This document shows positions 54,298 to 63,189 of a DNA stretch of 64,000 bases, one piece after another; position 1 is the first letter of the stretch, and every line of letters begins with the position of its first letter. Position numbers and translations under genes: made by a program. Below the pieces are notes generated by a model that ran no database searches, was not told where the DNA came from, and saw nothing but the letters and a program-made list of their open reading frames with translations. The stretch spans positions 1-64,000 of the forward strand of contig NZ_JAKILC010000022.1 of assembly GCF_023283845.1 (NCBI RefSeq), given 5' to 3'. Source of the DNA: Shewanella marinintestina. Lineage in GTDB: Bacteria > Pseudomonadota > Gammaproteobacteria > Enterobacterales > Shewanellaceae.

Positions 54298-55185
54298 ATG
54301 ACATTGAAAAAAAGAGGCTTGGGTAAAGGGCTTGATGCACTGTTAAGTACCAGCCAAGCTGCAAGTAAGCGCGCAGATCCTATTGCTGCCAATGAAGAAC
54401 AAGATATCAAGAATGATGATCTAATTACTTTAGATATAGATAGACTGCAGCCTGGTAAATATCAACCGCGTAAAGATATGTCGTCTGAAGCGCTGGAAGA
54501 GCTGGCTGAGTCAATTCGTGCCCAAGGTGTTATACAGCCAATCGTTGTGCGTAAAGTCTCTCCTGAAAGCTATGAAATTATTGCTGGTGAGCGTCGTTGG
54601 CGTGCATCGCAACTGGCTGGGTTATCATCGATTCCTTGTATTGTTAAGCAAGTGCCTGATGAAGCCGCTGTTGCTATCGCGCTAATCGAAAATATTCAGC
54701 GTGAAGACTTAAATGCAATGGAAGAAGCGATTGCATTGAACCGTCTTATTGAAGAGTTTGAGTTAACTCATCAGCAAATTGCTGATGCTGTTGGTAAATC
54801 TCGTGCAACTGTCTCAAATTTACTACGACTCAATGGATTAAATGAGCCTGTTAAGCGTATGCTTGAATATGGTGATATCGACATGGGACACGGTCGCGCA
54901 CTACTAGCAATTAGCGGTGATGAGCAGACAAATCTAGCTCGATTGGTTGTTTCTAAAGAATTAACAGTTCGCGAAACAGAACGATTAGTCAACAAAACCT
55001 TAAACGAAACTGAAATCGTCGAAAAACCAGCTAAAGATCATGATGTAGTGCGTTTAGAGACCCAACTAATTGAAAGACTTGGTGCCAAGGTTACGTTAAC
55101 CCATAACAAGAAGGGTAAAGGTAAAATGGTAATAAACTACCAAGATCTGGCTGAATTAGAGGGTATTATCAGCAAAATTCGCTAA
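54298..55185 (+). CDS. parB: chromosome partitioning protein ParB (Spo0J)
   Basis: ParB is a CTP-dependent DNA clamp that loads at parS sites and guides origin segregation. The 295-residue protein starts with the short ParA-interacting GLGKGLDALL. The ParB/Srx CTPase domain has GKYQPRK, IVVRKV and GERRWRAS. The parS-reading HTH is LTHQQIADAVGKSRATVSNLL, and a C-terminal dimer domain closes the protein. It is the second gene of parAB and is followed by a terminator-like hairpin. Confidence 0.96.
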   Translation: MTLKKRGLGKGLDALLSTSQAASKRADPIAANEEQDIKNDDLITLDIDRLQPGKYQPRKDMSSEALEELAESIRAQGVIQPIVVRKVSPESYEIIAGERRWRASQLAGLSSIPCIVKQVPDEAAVAIALIENIQREDLNAMEEAIALNRLIEEFELTHQQIADAVGKSRATVSNLLRLNGLNEPVKRMLEYGDIDMGHGRALLAISGDEQTNLARLVVSKELTVRETERLVNKTLNETEIVEKPAKDHDVVRLETQLIERLGAKVTLTHNKKGKGKMVINYQDLAELEGIISKIR

Positions 55186-55244
55186 ATAAACAAAGTTAAC
55201 ACTATATTATGTAATTTTGTGACATTCGTTAATCTTACCTTTTT

Positions 55245-55282
55245 AGACTTTTGGCGTAGATCACGCTAAAAGTCTCCTTTTT
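55245..55282 (+). terminator. probable terminator after parB
   Basis: AGACTTTTGGCGT (55245-55257) pairs with ACGCTAAAAGTCT (55263-55275) through one G-U pair, followed by CCTTTTT. It lies about 60 bases after parB and before the atp promoter. Confidence 0.75.
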
Positions 55283-55295
55283 CTAACACTTAAAC

Positions 55296-55323
55296 TTGCT
55301 TTGAAAGCCTGAAACGGTATACT
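55296..55323 (+). promoter_or_regulatory. candidate atp operon promoter
   Basis: TTGCTT (55296-55301) and TATACT (55318-55323) are separated by 16 bases, immediately after the parB terminator and about 85 bases before atpI. Confidence 0.55.
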
Positions 55324-55408
55324 TTCGCAAGCTTTTTGTACCTCGAGTTTTTACGGATATTTGTAATCCGGTCATCGAAACAAGAAGTTATAATGCGGAG
55401 AAGTTAAA

Positions 55409-55792
55409 TTGAGCAAGGTTTTAGCACGTCGTGGCCGGTGGACAGCCTATAAATTAGTGTTGCTACAGGCAGCGATGACTGGATGTGTTTCAGTTTTCTT
55501 TTTCGCTATGTGGGGGGGACCGTATGGCTTATCTGCTTTGGCAGGTGGTGCTATTGCTGTACTCCCTAATTTTGTGTTCGCAACCCTAGCTTTTTCCCAT
55601 GCGGGAGCACAAGCATCAGGAAAAGTCGTACGGTCTTTTTTCCTGGGGGAAGCGGTAAAGTTGCTGTTAACCATTGTGTTATTTTCGCTTGCATTTGGTT
55701 TGATGAAATCGTCATTTATGCCGTTATTCACCAGTTATTTGCTTGTGTTAATCGTACCTTGGACAGCCCCTTTATACTTCAAACAAAATTAA
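55409..55792 (+). CDS. atpI: ATP synthase protein I
   Basis: A 127-residue membrane protein with four hydrophobic segments, first in the atp operon. AtpI is not part of the mature enzyme but is thought to help c-ring assembly. The sequence is poorly conserved in the family; assignment rests on position, size and membrane topology. The start is TTG with GCGGAGAAG upstream; no ATG is available in frame nearby. Confidence 0.85.
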   Translation: MSKVLARRGRWTAYKLVLLQAAMTGCVSVFFFAMWGGPYGLSALAGGAIAVLPNFVFATLAFSHAGAQASGKVVRSFFLGEAVKLLLTIVLFSLAFGLMKSSFMPLFTSYLLVLIVPWTAPLYFKQN

Positions 55793-55804
55793 GTGAGATT
55801 AATC

Positions 55805-56635
55805 ATGGCGACAACTGGGGATGACACGTTAACCATAACGGCTTCCGACTATATCCAGCATCACCTGACTAATGCGAAAATGTGTTCCGCTGATGGCGGG
55901 ATTGCTTTTAACTATGCATGTCAAGATGCTGGATTTTGGACTTGGCACATTGACTCACTTTTGTTTTCAGTTGGTCTAGGGGTTCTATTTTTGTGGTTAT
56001 TCTACAAAGTAGGACAGAAGGCAACAATTGGCGTTCCAGGCAAGCTTCAATGTTTCGTTGAAATGTGCGTGGAAGGTGTAGATAAAATTGTAAAAGACTC
56101 ATTCCATGGGAAAAATGCAGTTATCGCACCATTAGGTCTTACTATTTTCGTCTGGGTTTTCCTGATGAACTTAATGGACTTGATCCCTGTTGACTTTGTA
56201 CCTGAGGCCGCAAACAGATTATTAGGCGTACCTTACCTAAAGATTGTACCTACAACTGACTTGAACGTTACTTTGGGCTTAGCTCTAAGTGTATTCGCGT
56301 TAATTGTTTTCTACAGTATCAAGGTTAAAGGTGTTGGTGGGTTCACTAAAGAACTGACTATGCAGCCTTTCAATCATTGGGCACTAATTCCAATCAACTT
56401 TGTTTTGGAAACAGTAACCTTGGTTGCGAAGCCGATTTCATTATCGCTTCGTCTGTTTGGTAACCTGTATGCAGGTGAGTTGATCTTTATTCTGATAGCA
56501 CTGATGCCTTGGTGGGCTCAGTTTGCATTATCAGTGCCTTGGGCCATTTTCCATATTTTGGTGATTGTGCTACAGGCGTTTATCTTCATGATGCTTACGA
56601 TTGTATATCTAAGCATGGCACATGAAGACCATTAA
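55805..56635 (+). CDS. atpB: ATP synthase subunit a (Fo)
   Basis: Subunit a forms the two proton half-channels against the c-ring. The 276-residue polytopic protein carries the essential Arg in SLSLRLFGNLYAGELIF, preceded by MQPFNHWALIPINF and followed by the last helices (LQAFIFMMLTIVYLSMA). I take the ATG at MATTGDDT; the frame opens at a GTG 12 bases upstream, which is less likely. It starts 13 bases after atpI. Confidence 0.97.
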   Translation: MATTGDDTLTITASDYIQHHLTNAKMCSADGGIAFNYACQDAGFWTWHIDSLLFSVGLGVLFLWLFYKVGQKATIGVPGKLQCFVEMCVEGVDKIVKDSFHGKNAVIAPLGLTIFVWVFLMNLMDLIPVDFVPEAANRLLGVPYLKIVPTTDLNVTLGLALSVFALIVFYSIKVKGVGGFTKELTMQPFNHWALIPINFVLETVTLVAKPISLSLRLFGNLYAGELIFILIALMPWWAQFALSVPWAIFHILVIVLQAFIFMMLTIVYLSMAHEDH

Positions 56636-56667
56636 TTTATTAAAATTAGATACTTATCGGAGATAAA

Positions 56668-56925
56668 ATGGAAACTGTAATTAGCTTTACAGCAATCGCT
56701 GTTGCAATTATGATCGGCTTAGCAGCGCTAGGTACTGGTATTGGCTTTGCTATTCTAGGTGGTAAATTCCTAGAAGCTTCTGCTCGTCAACCAGAGCTTG
56801 CTCCTGCACTTCAAACTAAAATGTTCATCGTAGCTGGTCTACTTGATGCGATCTCTATGATTGCAGTTGGTGTTGCATTATTCTTCGTATTCGCTAACCC
56901 GTTCTTAGGTCAATTGGCAGGCTAA
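56668..56925 (+). CDS. atpE: ATP synthase subunit c (Fo)
   Basis: An 85-residue hairpin of two membrane helices joined by the polar loop ARQPEL. The proton-carrying carboxylate is Asp in AGLLDAISM (about residue 61). The pattern around it lacks the extra Na+ ligands of sodium-type c subunits, so the enzyme should be H+-driven. Several copies form the rotor ring. Confidence 0.98.
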   Translation: METVISFTAIAVAIMIGLAALGTGIGFAILGGKFLEASARQPELAPALQTKMFIVAGLLDAISMIAVGVALFFVFANPFLGQLAG

Positions 56926-56952
56926 TCGTCCCCCTTAGAAGGAGTTGTCGTT

Positions 56953-57423
56953 ATGAGTATTAACGCTACCCTGCTAGGCCAAGCGATTTCTTTTCTTCTC
57001 TTTGTGTGGTTTTGCATGAAGTTTGTATGGCCGCCATTGATGAACGCTATCGAAGAACGCCAGAAGAAAATTGCTGATGGGCTAGCTGATGCAGGACGTG
57101 CTGCAAAAGATTTAGAGCTAGCTCAGGTGAAAGCCACAGAGCAGCTGAAAGACGCTAAAGCAACAGCAAACGAAATTATTGAGCAAGCAAATAAACGCAA
57201 AGCTCAAATCGTTGATGAAGCAAAAATTGAAGCTGATACCGAGCGTGCGAAAATCATCGCTCAGGGACATGCTGAAATTGAAAACGAACGTAATCGCGTG
57301 AAAGAAGATCTACGTAAGCAAGTAGCTGTATTAGCTATTGCTGGCGCAGAGAAGATTCTTGAACGTTCGATTGATGAAGCCGCACACAGTGACATAGTTA
57401 ATAAACTTGTTGCTGAACTTTAA
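56953..57423 (+). CDS. atpF: ATP synthase subunit b (Fo)
   Basis: A 156-residue protein with one N-terminal membrane helix (about residues 5-27). A long, charged coiled-coil follows that forms the peripheral stalk linking Fo to F1. It has the E. coli length (156). It is preceded by AAGGAG and lies between atpE and atpH. Confidence 0.97.
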   Translation: MSINATLLGQAISFLLFVWFCMKFVWPPLMNAIEERQKKIADGLADAGRAAKDLELAQVKATEQLKDAKATANEIIEQANKRKAQIVDEAKIEADTERAKIIAQGHAEIENERNRVKEDLRKQVAVLAIAGAEKILERSIDEAAHSDIVNKLVAEL

Positions 57424-57439
57424 ATAAGGAGCTTGAGTT

Positions 57440-57973
57440 ATGGCTGAAATAACCACCATCGCTCGTCCTTACGCAAAGGCAGCTTTTGAGTTCGCTCTTG
57501 AACAGAAAGCAGTAGAAAGTTGGGCAGAAATGCTTAACTTTGCCGCATTAGTTAGTGAAAACGAAGCTATGCAGCCATTACTGTCTGGCGCTATGGCCAG
57601 CAATAAGCTTGCAGAACTCTTTATTGGAGTTTGTGGCGAGCAAATCAACGAGCAAGCTCAGAACCTGTTAAAGGTAATGGCTGAAAACGGTCGTTTAGTT
57701 GCGCTACCTGCTGTTGCTCAACAATTTGTTGAGATGCAACGTGAGTACGCGAAAGAAGTTGAAGCGCAAATCGTTTCAGCGACTGAGCTAAACTCAGAGC
57801 AACTACAAGAGCTGAGCGCTTCTCTAGAGAAACGTCTAGCACGCAAAGTTAAGCTGAATTGCAGCATAGATACCAGCCTTATTGCTGGTGTAATTATCAC
57901 GGCAGGAGACTTAGTCATTGATGGCTCGGTCCGCGGAAAAATTTCGCGTCTGTCTGATACGCTGCAGTCGTAA
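57440..57973 (+). CDS. atpH: ATP synthase subunit delta (F1)
   Basis: The 177-residue delta subunit caps the alpha3beta3 head and binds subunit b. The N-terminal helical domain begins EITTIARPYAKAAFEFAL. The conserved C-terminal strand region includes IAGVIITAGDLVIDGSVRGKI, read in two parts. Length equals E. coli AtpH. It lies 16 bases after atpF. Confidence 0.97.
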   Translation: MAEITTIARPYAKAAFEFALEQKAVESWAEMLNFAALVSENEAMQPLLSGAMASNKLAELFIGVCGEQINEQAQNLLKVMAENGRLVALPAVAQQFVEMQREYAKEVEAQIVSATELNSEQLQELSASLEKRLARKVKLNCSIDTSLIAGVIITAGDLVIDGSVRGKISRLSDTLQS

Positions 57974-57987
57974 TTGGGAGTTTGAGC

Positions 57988-59529
57988 ATGCAACTGAATT
58001 CCACTGAAATCAGCGATCTGATTAAACAGCGGATCGAGCAGTTCGAAGTCGTTAGTGAAGCTCGCAACGAAGGTACTATCGTTGCAGTAAGTGACGGCAT
58101 CATCCGCATCCACGGCCTAGCCGACGTGATGCAGGGTGAAATGATCGAGCTGCCTGGCAACCGTTTTGCAATCGCGTTGAACTTAGAACGTGATTCTGTC
58201 GGTGCCGTAGTAATGGGCCCTTATGCCACTTTGGCAGAAGGCGACAAAGTTAAAACAACAGGCCGTATTTTGGAAGTACCTGTTGGCCGTGGTCTATTAG
58301 GCCGCGTAGTCAACACGCTAGGTGAACCAATTGACGGTAAAGGACCTATCGATAGCGATGGTTTCTCTCCTGTTGAAGTAATTGCACCTGGTGTAATTGA
58401 GCGTAAATCAGTCGATCAGCCAGTGCAAACTGGTTATAAAGCTGTTGACTCTATGATCCCAATCGGTCGTGGACAACGTGAATTGATCATTGGTGACCGC
58501 CAGATCGGTAAAACCGCTCTAGCGATTGACGCGATTATCAACCAAAAAGATTCTGGCATTAAGTGTGTATACGTAGCGGTAGGCCAAAAGGCTTCTACCA
58601 TCGCTAACGTTGTACGTAAGCTAGAAGAGCACGGCGCTTTGGCGAACACCATTGTTGTTGTTGCTACAGCTTCTGAAGCTGCTGCACTGCAATACTTGGC
58701 TCCATACTCTGGTTGTACAATGGGTGAATACTTCCGCGACCGCGGTGAAGACTCACTAATCGTATATGATGATTTGTCTAAGCAAGCAGTTGCTTACCGT
58801 CAAATCTCATTGCTTCTTAAGCGTCCACCAGGACGTGAAGCATACCCAGGTGATGTATTCTATCTTCACTCTCGTCTGTTGGAACGTGCTTCACGTGTTA
58901 ACGCCGAGTATGTTGAGAAGTTCACTAAAGGTGAAGTTAAAGGCCAAACTGGTTCTTTGACTGCTCTACCAATTATTGAAACTCAAGCTGGTGACGTTTC
59001 TGCATTCGTACCGACTAACGTAATTTCGATTACCGATGGTCAGATCTTCCTTGAAACAGATCTATTTAACTCTGGCTTACGTCCAGCTGTTAACCCAGGT
59101 ATCTCTGTTTCTCGTGTTGGTGGTGCTGCGCAGACTAAGATCATCAAGAAACTGTCTGGTGGTATCCGTACCGCACTTGCACAGTATCGAGAGCTTGCAG
59201 CGTTCTCACAGTTTGCATCTGACTTAGATGATGCAACTCGTGCTCAGCTTGAGCATGGTGAGCGTGTTACCGAACTAATGAAGCAAAAGCAATATGCTCC
59301 AATGAGTATCGCTGATCAGTCTGTGTCTATTTTCGCAGCTGAAAAAGGTTACTTGAAGAGCGTTGAGCTAAGCAAAGTTGGTAACTTCGAAGCGTCTCTG
59401 CTCTCTTTCATGAACAGTGAACATGCTGACCTAATGAAGACCATCAACGATACTGGCGATTATAACGCTGACATCGAAGGTGAGTTGAAGGCTAGCTTGG
59501 ACAAGTTCGTAGAAACCCAAACCTGGTAA
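57988..59529 (+). CDS. atpA: ATP synthase subunit alpha (F1)
   Basis: The 513-residue non-catalytic nucleotide-binding subunit, of E. coli length. It has the Walker A GDRQIGKTALAID and the family signature near PAVNPGISVSRVGGAAQ. I start at ATG (MQLNSTEISD), with GGGAG eight bases upstream. A TTG two codons earlier is in frame but less suitably spaced. Confidence 0.98.
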   Translation: MQLNSTEISDLIKQRIEQFEVVSEARNEGTIVAVSDGIIRIHGLADVMQGEMIELPGNRFAIALNLERDSVGAVVMGPYATLAEGDKVKTTGRILEVPVGRGLLGRVVNTLGEPIDGKGPIDSDGFSPVEVIAPGVIERKSVDQPVQTGYKAVDSMIPIGRGQRELIIGDRQIGKTALAIDAIINQKDSGIKCVYVAVGQKASTIANVVRKLEEHGALANTIVVVATASEAAALQYLAPYSGCTMGEYFRDRGEDSLIVYDDLSKQAVAYRQISLLLKRPPGREAYPGDVFYLHSRLLERASRVNAEYVEKFTKGEVKGQTGSLTALPIIETQAGDVSAFVPTNVISITDGQIFLETDLFNSGLRPAVNPGISVSRVGGAAQTKIIKKLSGGIRTALAQYRELAAFSQFASDLDDATRAQLEHGERVTELMKQKQYAPMSIADQSVSIFAAEKGYLKSVELSKVGNFEASLLSFMNSEHADLMKTINDTGDYNADIEGELKASLDKFVETQTW

Positions 59530-59577
59530 ATTTTAGAGGTGCCTCTGGCACCTCAGGTCCAGAATTGGAGAGTAAAG

Positions 59578-60438
59578 ATGGCCAACGCTAAAGAGATTAA
59601 AACCAAGATCGCGAGTGTTCAAAACACTCAGAAGATCACGTCTGCAATGGAAATGGTTGCTGCGAGCAAAATGCGTAAAGCACAAGATCGCATGTCAGCT
59701 AGTCGTCCGTATGCAGAAAATATGCGTAAGGTGATCGGTCACGTGGCGCAAGGTTCTCTCGAATATAAGCATCCATATTTGGAAGTGCGAGAAGCTAAGC
59801 GTGTTGGTTACATTGTTGTGTCAACCGACCGTGGTCTTTGTGGTGGTCTGAACGTCAACCTTTTCAAGAAGGTTGTCGCAGACGTGAAGAAACAGCGTGA
59901 TGCTGGTGCAGAAGTTGAATTCTGTACAATTGGTGCACGTAGTGCCCAGTTCTTCAATAGCTTTGGCGGACAAGTATCTGCTTCTGCTTCAGGTTTAGGC
60001 GATGCTCCAAAGCTAGCCGACTTGATCGGAACAGTACGTGTGATGCTAGAAGCATACAACGAAGGCAAGCTGGACCGTTTGTACGTAGTATTCAACAAGT
60101 TTGTAAATACTATGACTCAAACCCCGGTGATCGAGCAGCTGCTACCTTTGCCTAAGTCAGAAGAAGATGAGTTTACTCATCAGTGGGATTACATCTACGA
60201 GCCAGATCCAAAGTTATTGTTAGATACTTTGTTGGTTCGCTTTGTGGAATCTCAAGTTTATCAAGGTGTTGTTGAAAACATCGCATCTGAGCAAGCAGCC
60301 CGTATGGTTGCTATGAAAGCTGCGACAGACAACGCTGGTGAACTTATCGGTGACTTGCAGTTGGTCTATAACAAAGCCCGTCAGGCTGCGATTACGCAAG
60401 AACTTTCGGAAATTGTTTCAGGTGCTGCCGCCGTTTAG
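59578..60438 (+). CDS. atpG: ATP synthase subunit gamma (F1)
   Basis: The 286-residue central-shaft subunit of F1. Its N- and C-terminal helices form the coiled coil in the alpha3beta3 cavity: KEIKTKIASVQNTQKITSAM at the start and NKARQAAITQELSEIVSGAA at the end. The start is MANAKEI, with GGAGAG upstream; an in-frame upstream start at 59539 would add 13 atypical residues. Confidence 0.97.
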   Translation: MANAKEIKTKIASVQNTQKITSAMEMVAASKMRKAQDRMSASRPYAENMRKVIGHVAQGSLEYKHPYLEVREAKRVGYIVVSTDRGLCGGLNVNLFKKVVADVKKQRDAGAEVEFCTIGARSAQFFNSFGGQVSASASGLGDAPKLADLIGTVRVMLEAYNEGKLDRLYVVFNKFVNTMTQTPVIEQLLPLPKSEEDEFTHQWDYIYEPDPKLLLDTLLVRFVESQVYQGVVENIASEQAARMVAMKAATDNAGELIGDLQLVYNKARQAAITQELSEIVSGAAAV

Positions 60439-60473
60439 GCTAGGTAACGAATACAAGTTTTAGAGGATTAATC

Positions 60474-61850
60474 ATGAGCACAGGTACTGTTGTCCAAGTA
60501 ATTGGCGCGGTTGTGGACGTAGAGTTTCCACATGATGCCGTACCTCAGGTATATGACGCTCTAGAGATCAAAAGTGAAGGCTTGGTGCTGGAAGTTCAGC
60601 AGCAACTTGGTGGTGGTGTAGTTCGTACCATCGCTATGGGTTCTTCAGATGGTCTGCGTCGTGGCCTAGAGGTTGTAAACTCTGGTTCACCAATTACTGT
60701 TCCGGTTGGGTCTGCGACCCTAGGCCGTATTATGAACGTATTGGGTGAGCCTGTTGATGAAGCGGGCCCTATCGGTGAAGAAGATCGCTATGTGATCCAC
60801 CGTGAAGCTCCTTCATACGAAGATCAGTCAAACACAACTGAACTTTTAGAGACTGGTATCAAGGTTATCGACCTTGTATGTCCATTCGCTAAGGGTGGTA
60901 AAGTTGGTCTGTTTGGTGGTGCTGGTGTTGGTAAGACCGTTAACATGATGGAACTTATTAACAACATCGCTAAAGCACACTCAGGTTTATCAGTTTTCGC
61001 TGGTGTAGGTGAGCGTACTCGTGAGGGTAACGACTTCTACTACGAGATGGAAGATTCTGGCGTTCTAGATAAAGTGGCCATGGTATATGGTCAGATGAAC
61101 GAGCCTCCAGGAAACCGTCTACGTGTGGCACTGACTGGTCTAACTATGGCTGAGAAGTTCCGTGACGAAGGTAAAGACGTTCTTTTCTTCGTAGATAACA
61201 TCTATCGTTACACCTTGGCGGGTACTGAAGTATCTGCACTGCTAGGCCGTATGCCATCAGCAGTAGGTTACCAGCCAACATTGGCTGAAGAGATGGGTGT
61301 TCTTCAGGAGCGTATTACATCGACTAAGACAGGGTCTATTACCTCTGTTCAAGCCGTATACGTACCTGCGGATGACTTAACGGATCCATCACCAGCTACA
61401 ACCTTCGCTCACTTAGATGCGACTGTTGTATTGTCTCGTAACATTGCTTCGCTAGGTATTTACCCAGCGGTTGACCCATTGGATTCGACTTCACGTCAGC
61501 TAGATCCACAGGTTGTTGGCCAAGAGCATTACGATGTTGCTAACGGTGTTCAAACCGTACTTCAGCGCTACAAAGAGCTGAAAGATATCATTGCGATCCT
61601 AGGTATGGATGAATTATCTGATGAAGATAAGACAACTGTATTCCGTGCTCGTAAGATTGAAAAATATCTTTCACAGCCATTCTTCGTAGCTGAAGTATTC
61701 ACCGGTTCTCCAGGTAAGTACGTTTCTCTTAAAGACACAATTCGTGGCTTCAAGGGCATCCTAGATGGTGAGTTCGATCACCTTCCAGAGCAAGCGTTCT
61801 ACATGGTTGGTTCAATCGACGAAGCCGTTGAGAAAGCTAACAAAAAATAA
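60474..61850 (+). CDS. atpD: ATP synthase subunit beta (F1)
   Basis: The 458-residue catalytic subunit. The Walker A is GGAGVGKTVNMMELI, followed by the catalytic Glu in GVGERTREGNDFY, Walker B DVLFFVDNIYR and the DELSEED-like stretch DELSDEDK. It is the best conserved protein of the operon. Confidence 0.98.
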   Translation: MSTGTVVQVIGAVVDVEFPHDAVPQVYDALEIKSEGLVLEVQQQLGGGVVRTIAMGSSDGLRRGLEVVNSGSPITVPVGSATLGRIMNVLGEPVDEAGPIGEEDRYVIHREAPSYEDQSNTTELLETGIKVIDLVCPFAKGGKVGLFGGAGVGKTVNMMELINNIAKAHSGLSVFAGVGERTREGNDFYYEMEDSGVLDKVAMVYGQMNEPPGNRLRVALTGLTMAEKFRDEGKDVLFFVDNIYRYTLAGTEVSALLGRMPSAVGYQPTLAEEMGVLQERITSTKTGSITSVQAVYVPADDLTDPSPATTFAHLDATVVLSRNIASLGIYPAVDPLDSTSRQLDPQVVGQEHYDVANGVQTVLQRYKELKDIIAILGMDELSDEDKTTVFRARKIEKYLSQPFFVAEVFTGSPGKYVSLKDTIRGFKGILDGEFDHLPEQAFYMVGSIDEAVEKANKK

Positions 61851-61881
61851 CTAAGTCTTTGATTTAGTTTAAGGAGAACGG

Positions 61882-62310
61882 ATGGCAGCCATGACAGTAC
61901 AGCTTGATATGGTAAGTGCAGAGAATCATATCTTTTCTGGTCGCGTAGCTCAGCTACAAGTATCAGGAACAGAGGGTGAGTTAGGTATTATGCCTGGTCA
62001 CGCGGCTCTGCTTACAAGTATCAAGCCTGGCATGGCGCGCATCGTCAAGCAAGATGGAAGCGAAGAAGTGTTTTACCTTTCGGGTGGTATCCTGGAAGTA
62101 CAACCTTCTTCAATTTCAGTATTGGCTGACGTCGTTATGCGTGCCGATGAGATTGACGAGCAAGCAGCTGCAGAAGCTAAGAGCCGTGCCGAAGCCTCAA
62201 TGGCGGGTGCTGGTGCTGACTTCAACTATGCAGCAGCAGCGGTTGAGCTAGCTCAAGCAGTTGCTCAGCTACGCGTTGTCGAGACCATCAAGAAGAACAT
62301 TGCCAGATAA
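61882..62310 (+). CDS. atpC: ATP synthase subunit epsilon (F1)
   Basis: The 142-residue epsilon subunit has an N-terminal beta-sandwich (VQLDMVSAENHIFSG, GELGIMPGHAALLT) and a C-terminal pair of helices rich in Ala. These helices can extend into the head and inhibit ATP hydrolysis. It is the last gene of atpIBEFHAGDC and ends 15 bases before a perfect palindromic terminator. Confidence 0.97.
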   Translation: MAAMTVQLDMVSAENHIFSGRVAQLQVSGTEGELGIMPGHAALLTSIKPGMARIVKQDGSEEVFYLSGGILEVQPSSISVLADVVMRADEIDEQAAAEAKSRAEASMAGAGADFNYAAAAVELAQAVAQLRVVETIKKNIAR

Positions 62311-62325
62311 GGTTATTGTTTGATG

Positions 62326-62353
62326 AAAAAAGGCGCCCTAGGGCGCCTTTTTT
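62326..62353 (+). terminator. atp operon terminator
   Basis: A perfect 28-bp palindrome with arms AAAAAAGGCGCCCT / AGGGCGCCTTTTTT, 15 bases after atpC. Confidence 0.92.
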
Positions 62354-62401
62354 GTACATGGAATGTACTTATCTCCGGTTGGTATGGAGTGTCTAAAAGC
62401 A

Positions 62402-62624
62402 GGTCCTAGGAAAAGCGAAGAAAGGTCCTAGGTGCTAGGGAAAGCAAAGACGAACGGCCTGCGGCCTAGGGAACGTGACTGGGTCACTTACGGAACGCTA
62501 CGCTAACGGAAAAGATGGGAAGGGCGTAGACGTAAGCGAAACATGGTACTGATTTTTGCTCTTCCTCTTCCTAGCAGGGCTTTAGCCCGTCCTCGCAGCG
62601 CAGCGTCCTAGGGCCTAGTACCTT
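62402..62624 (+). repeat. mosaic intergenic repeat, copy B
   Basis: The gene-free stretch 62354-62716 is mostly this element. It starts GGTCCTAGGAAAAGCGAAG and runs through several CCTAGG/CTAGGG units. Small palindromes follow (CGGCCTGCGGCC, GTGACTGGGTCAC), then CGCTAACGGAAAAGA, GGGCTTTAGCCC and CCTAGGGCCTAG. Module order and sequence correspond to the minus strand of the copy at 30685-30828. It has no open reading frame of note and no transposase, so it is a non-coding, possibly mobilised repeat. Confidence 0.75.
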
Positions 62625-62716
62625 TATGCTTGAACCTAGATTGTGATCTAAGTAAGAACCCTTGGCTAATTTGAGTGTTACCCTCCGGCATTCATTTATG
62701 TCTTGAGAACTCTTCC

Positions 62717-63073
62717 ATGCAACATGTACTGATTATTGTTAATGACGCCCCTTATGGTTCAGAAAAGCTGTTTAATGCACTTCGTTTAGCCATACAGCTC
62801 AATGAACAAGATTACTCACCAGTTAGGGTTAGTTTGTTTTTGTTATCTGATGCGATAACAGCTGTATTACCTAAGCAAAACCCTGTCGAGGGTTATAATA
62901 TTCAACAAATGTTAGAGATTGTTATTGCCCAGAAAACCCAAGTGAAGTTCTGCGGCTCATGCATGTCAGCTCGTGGACTTACCGAACTCAATATGATTGA
63001 AGGCTGTGAAATCGCGACTATGGATGACCTTGCGCAGTGGGTGCTGGTTGCCGATAAAACCATTACCTTCTAA
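62717..63073 (+). CDS. DsrE/DsrF-like family protein
   Basis: A 118-residue protein of the DsrE-like fold, beginning MQHVLIIVNDAPYGSEKLFNALRLA (in pieces), with a cysteine pair in KFCGSCMSARGL (about residues 80-90). Small DsrE-like proteins take part in sulfur transfer or are of unknown role; the CxxC-like pair could carry sulfur or be redox active. I start at the ATG giving MQHVL; an earlier in-frame ATG adds 14 residues not seen in the family. It lies between the mosaic repeat and glmU. Confidence 0.82.
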   Translation: MQHVLIIVNDAPYGSEKLFNALRLAIQLNEQDYSPVRVSLFLLSDAITAVLPKQNPVEGYNIQQMLEIVIAQKTQVKFCGSCMSARGLTELNMIEGCEIATMDDLAQWVLVADKTITF

Positions 63074-63189
63074 TAAAGTGCAGTGAGTCGCTTTTAATCA
63101 CTGTATCGCTTAAAATCGGTAGTTATTAAAGACCTTATTTTTAGCTTAACTATTCGCTAATTCAAGCATTAGCTCAAGGATATAAACCA

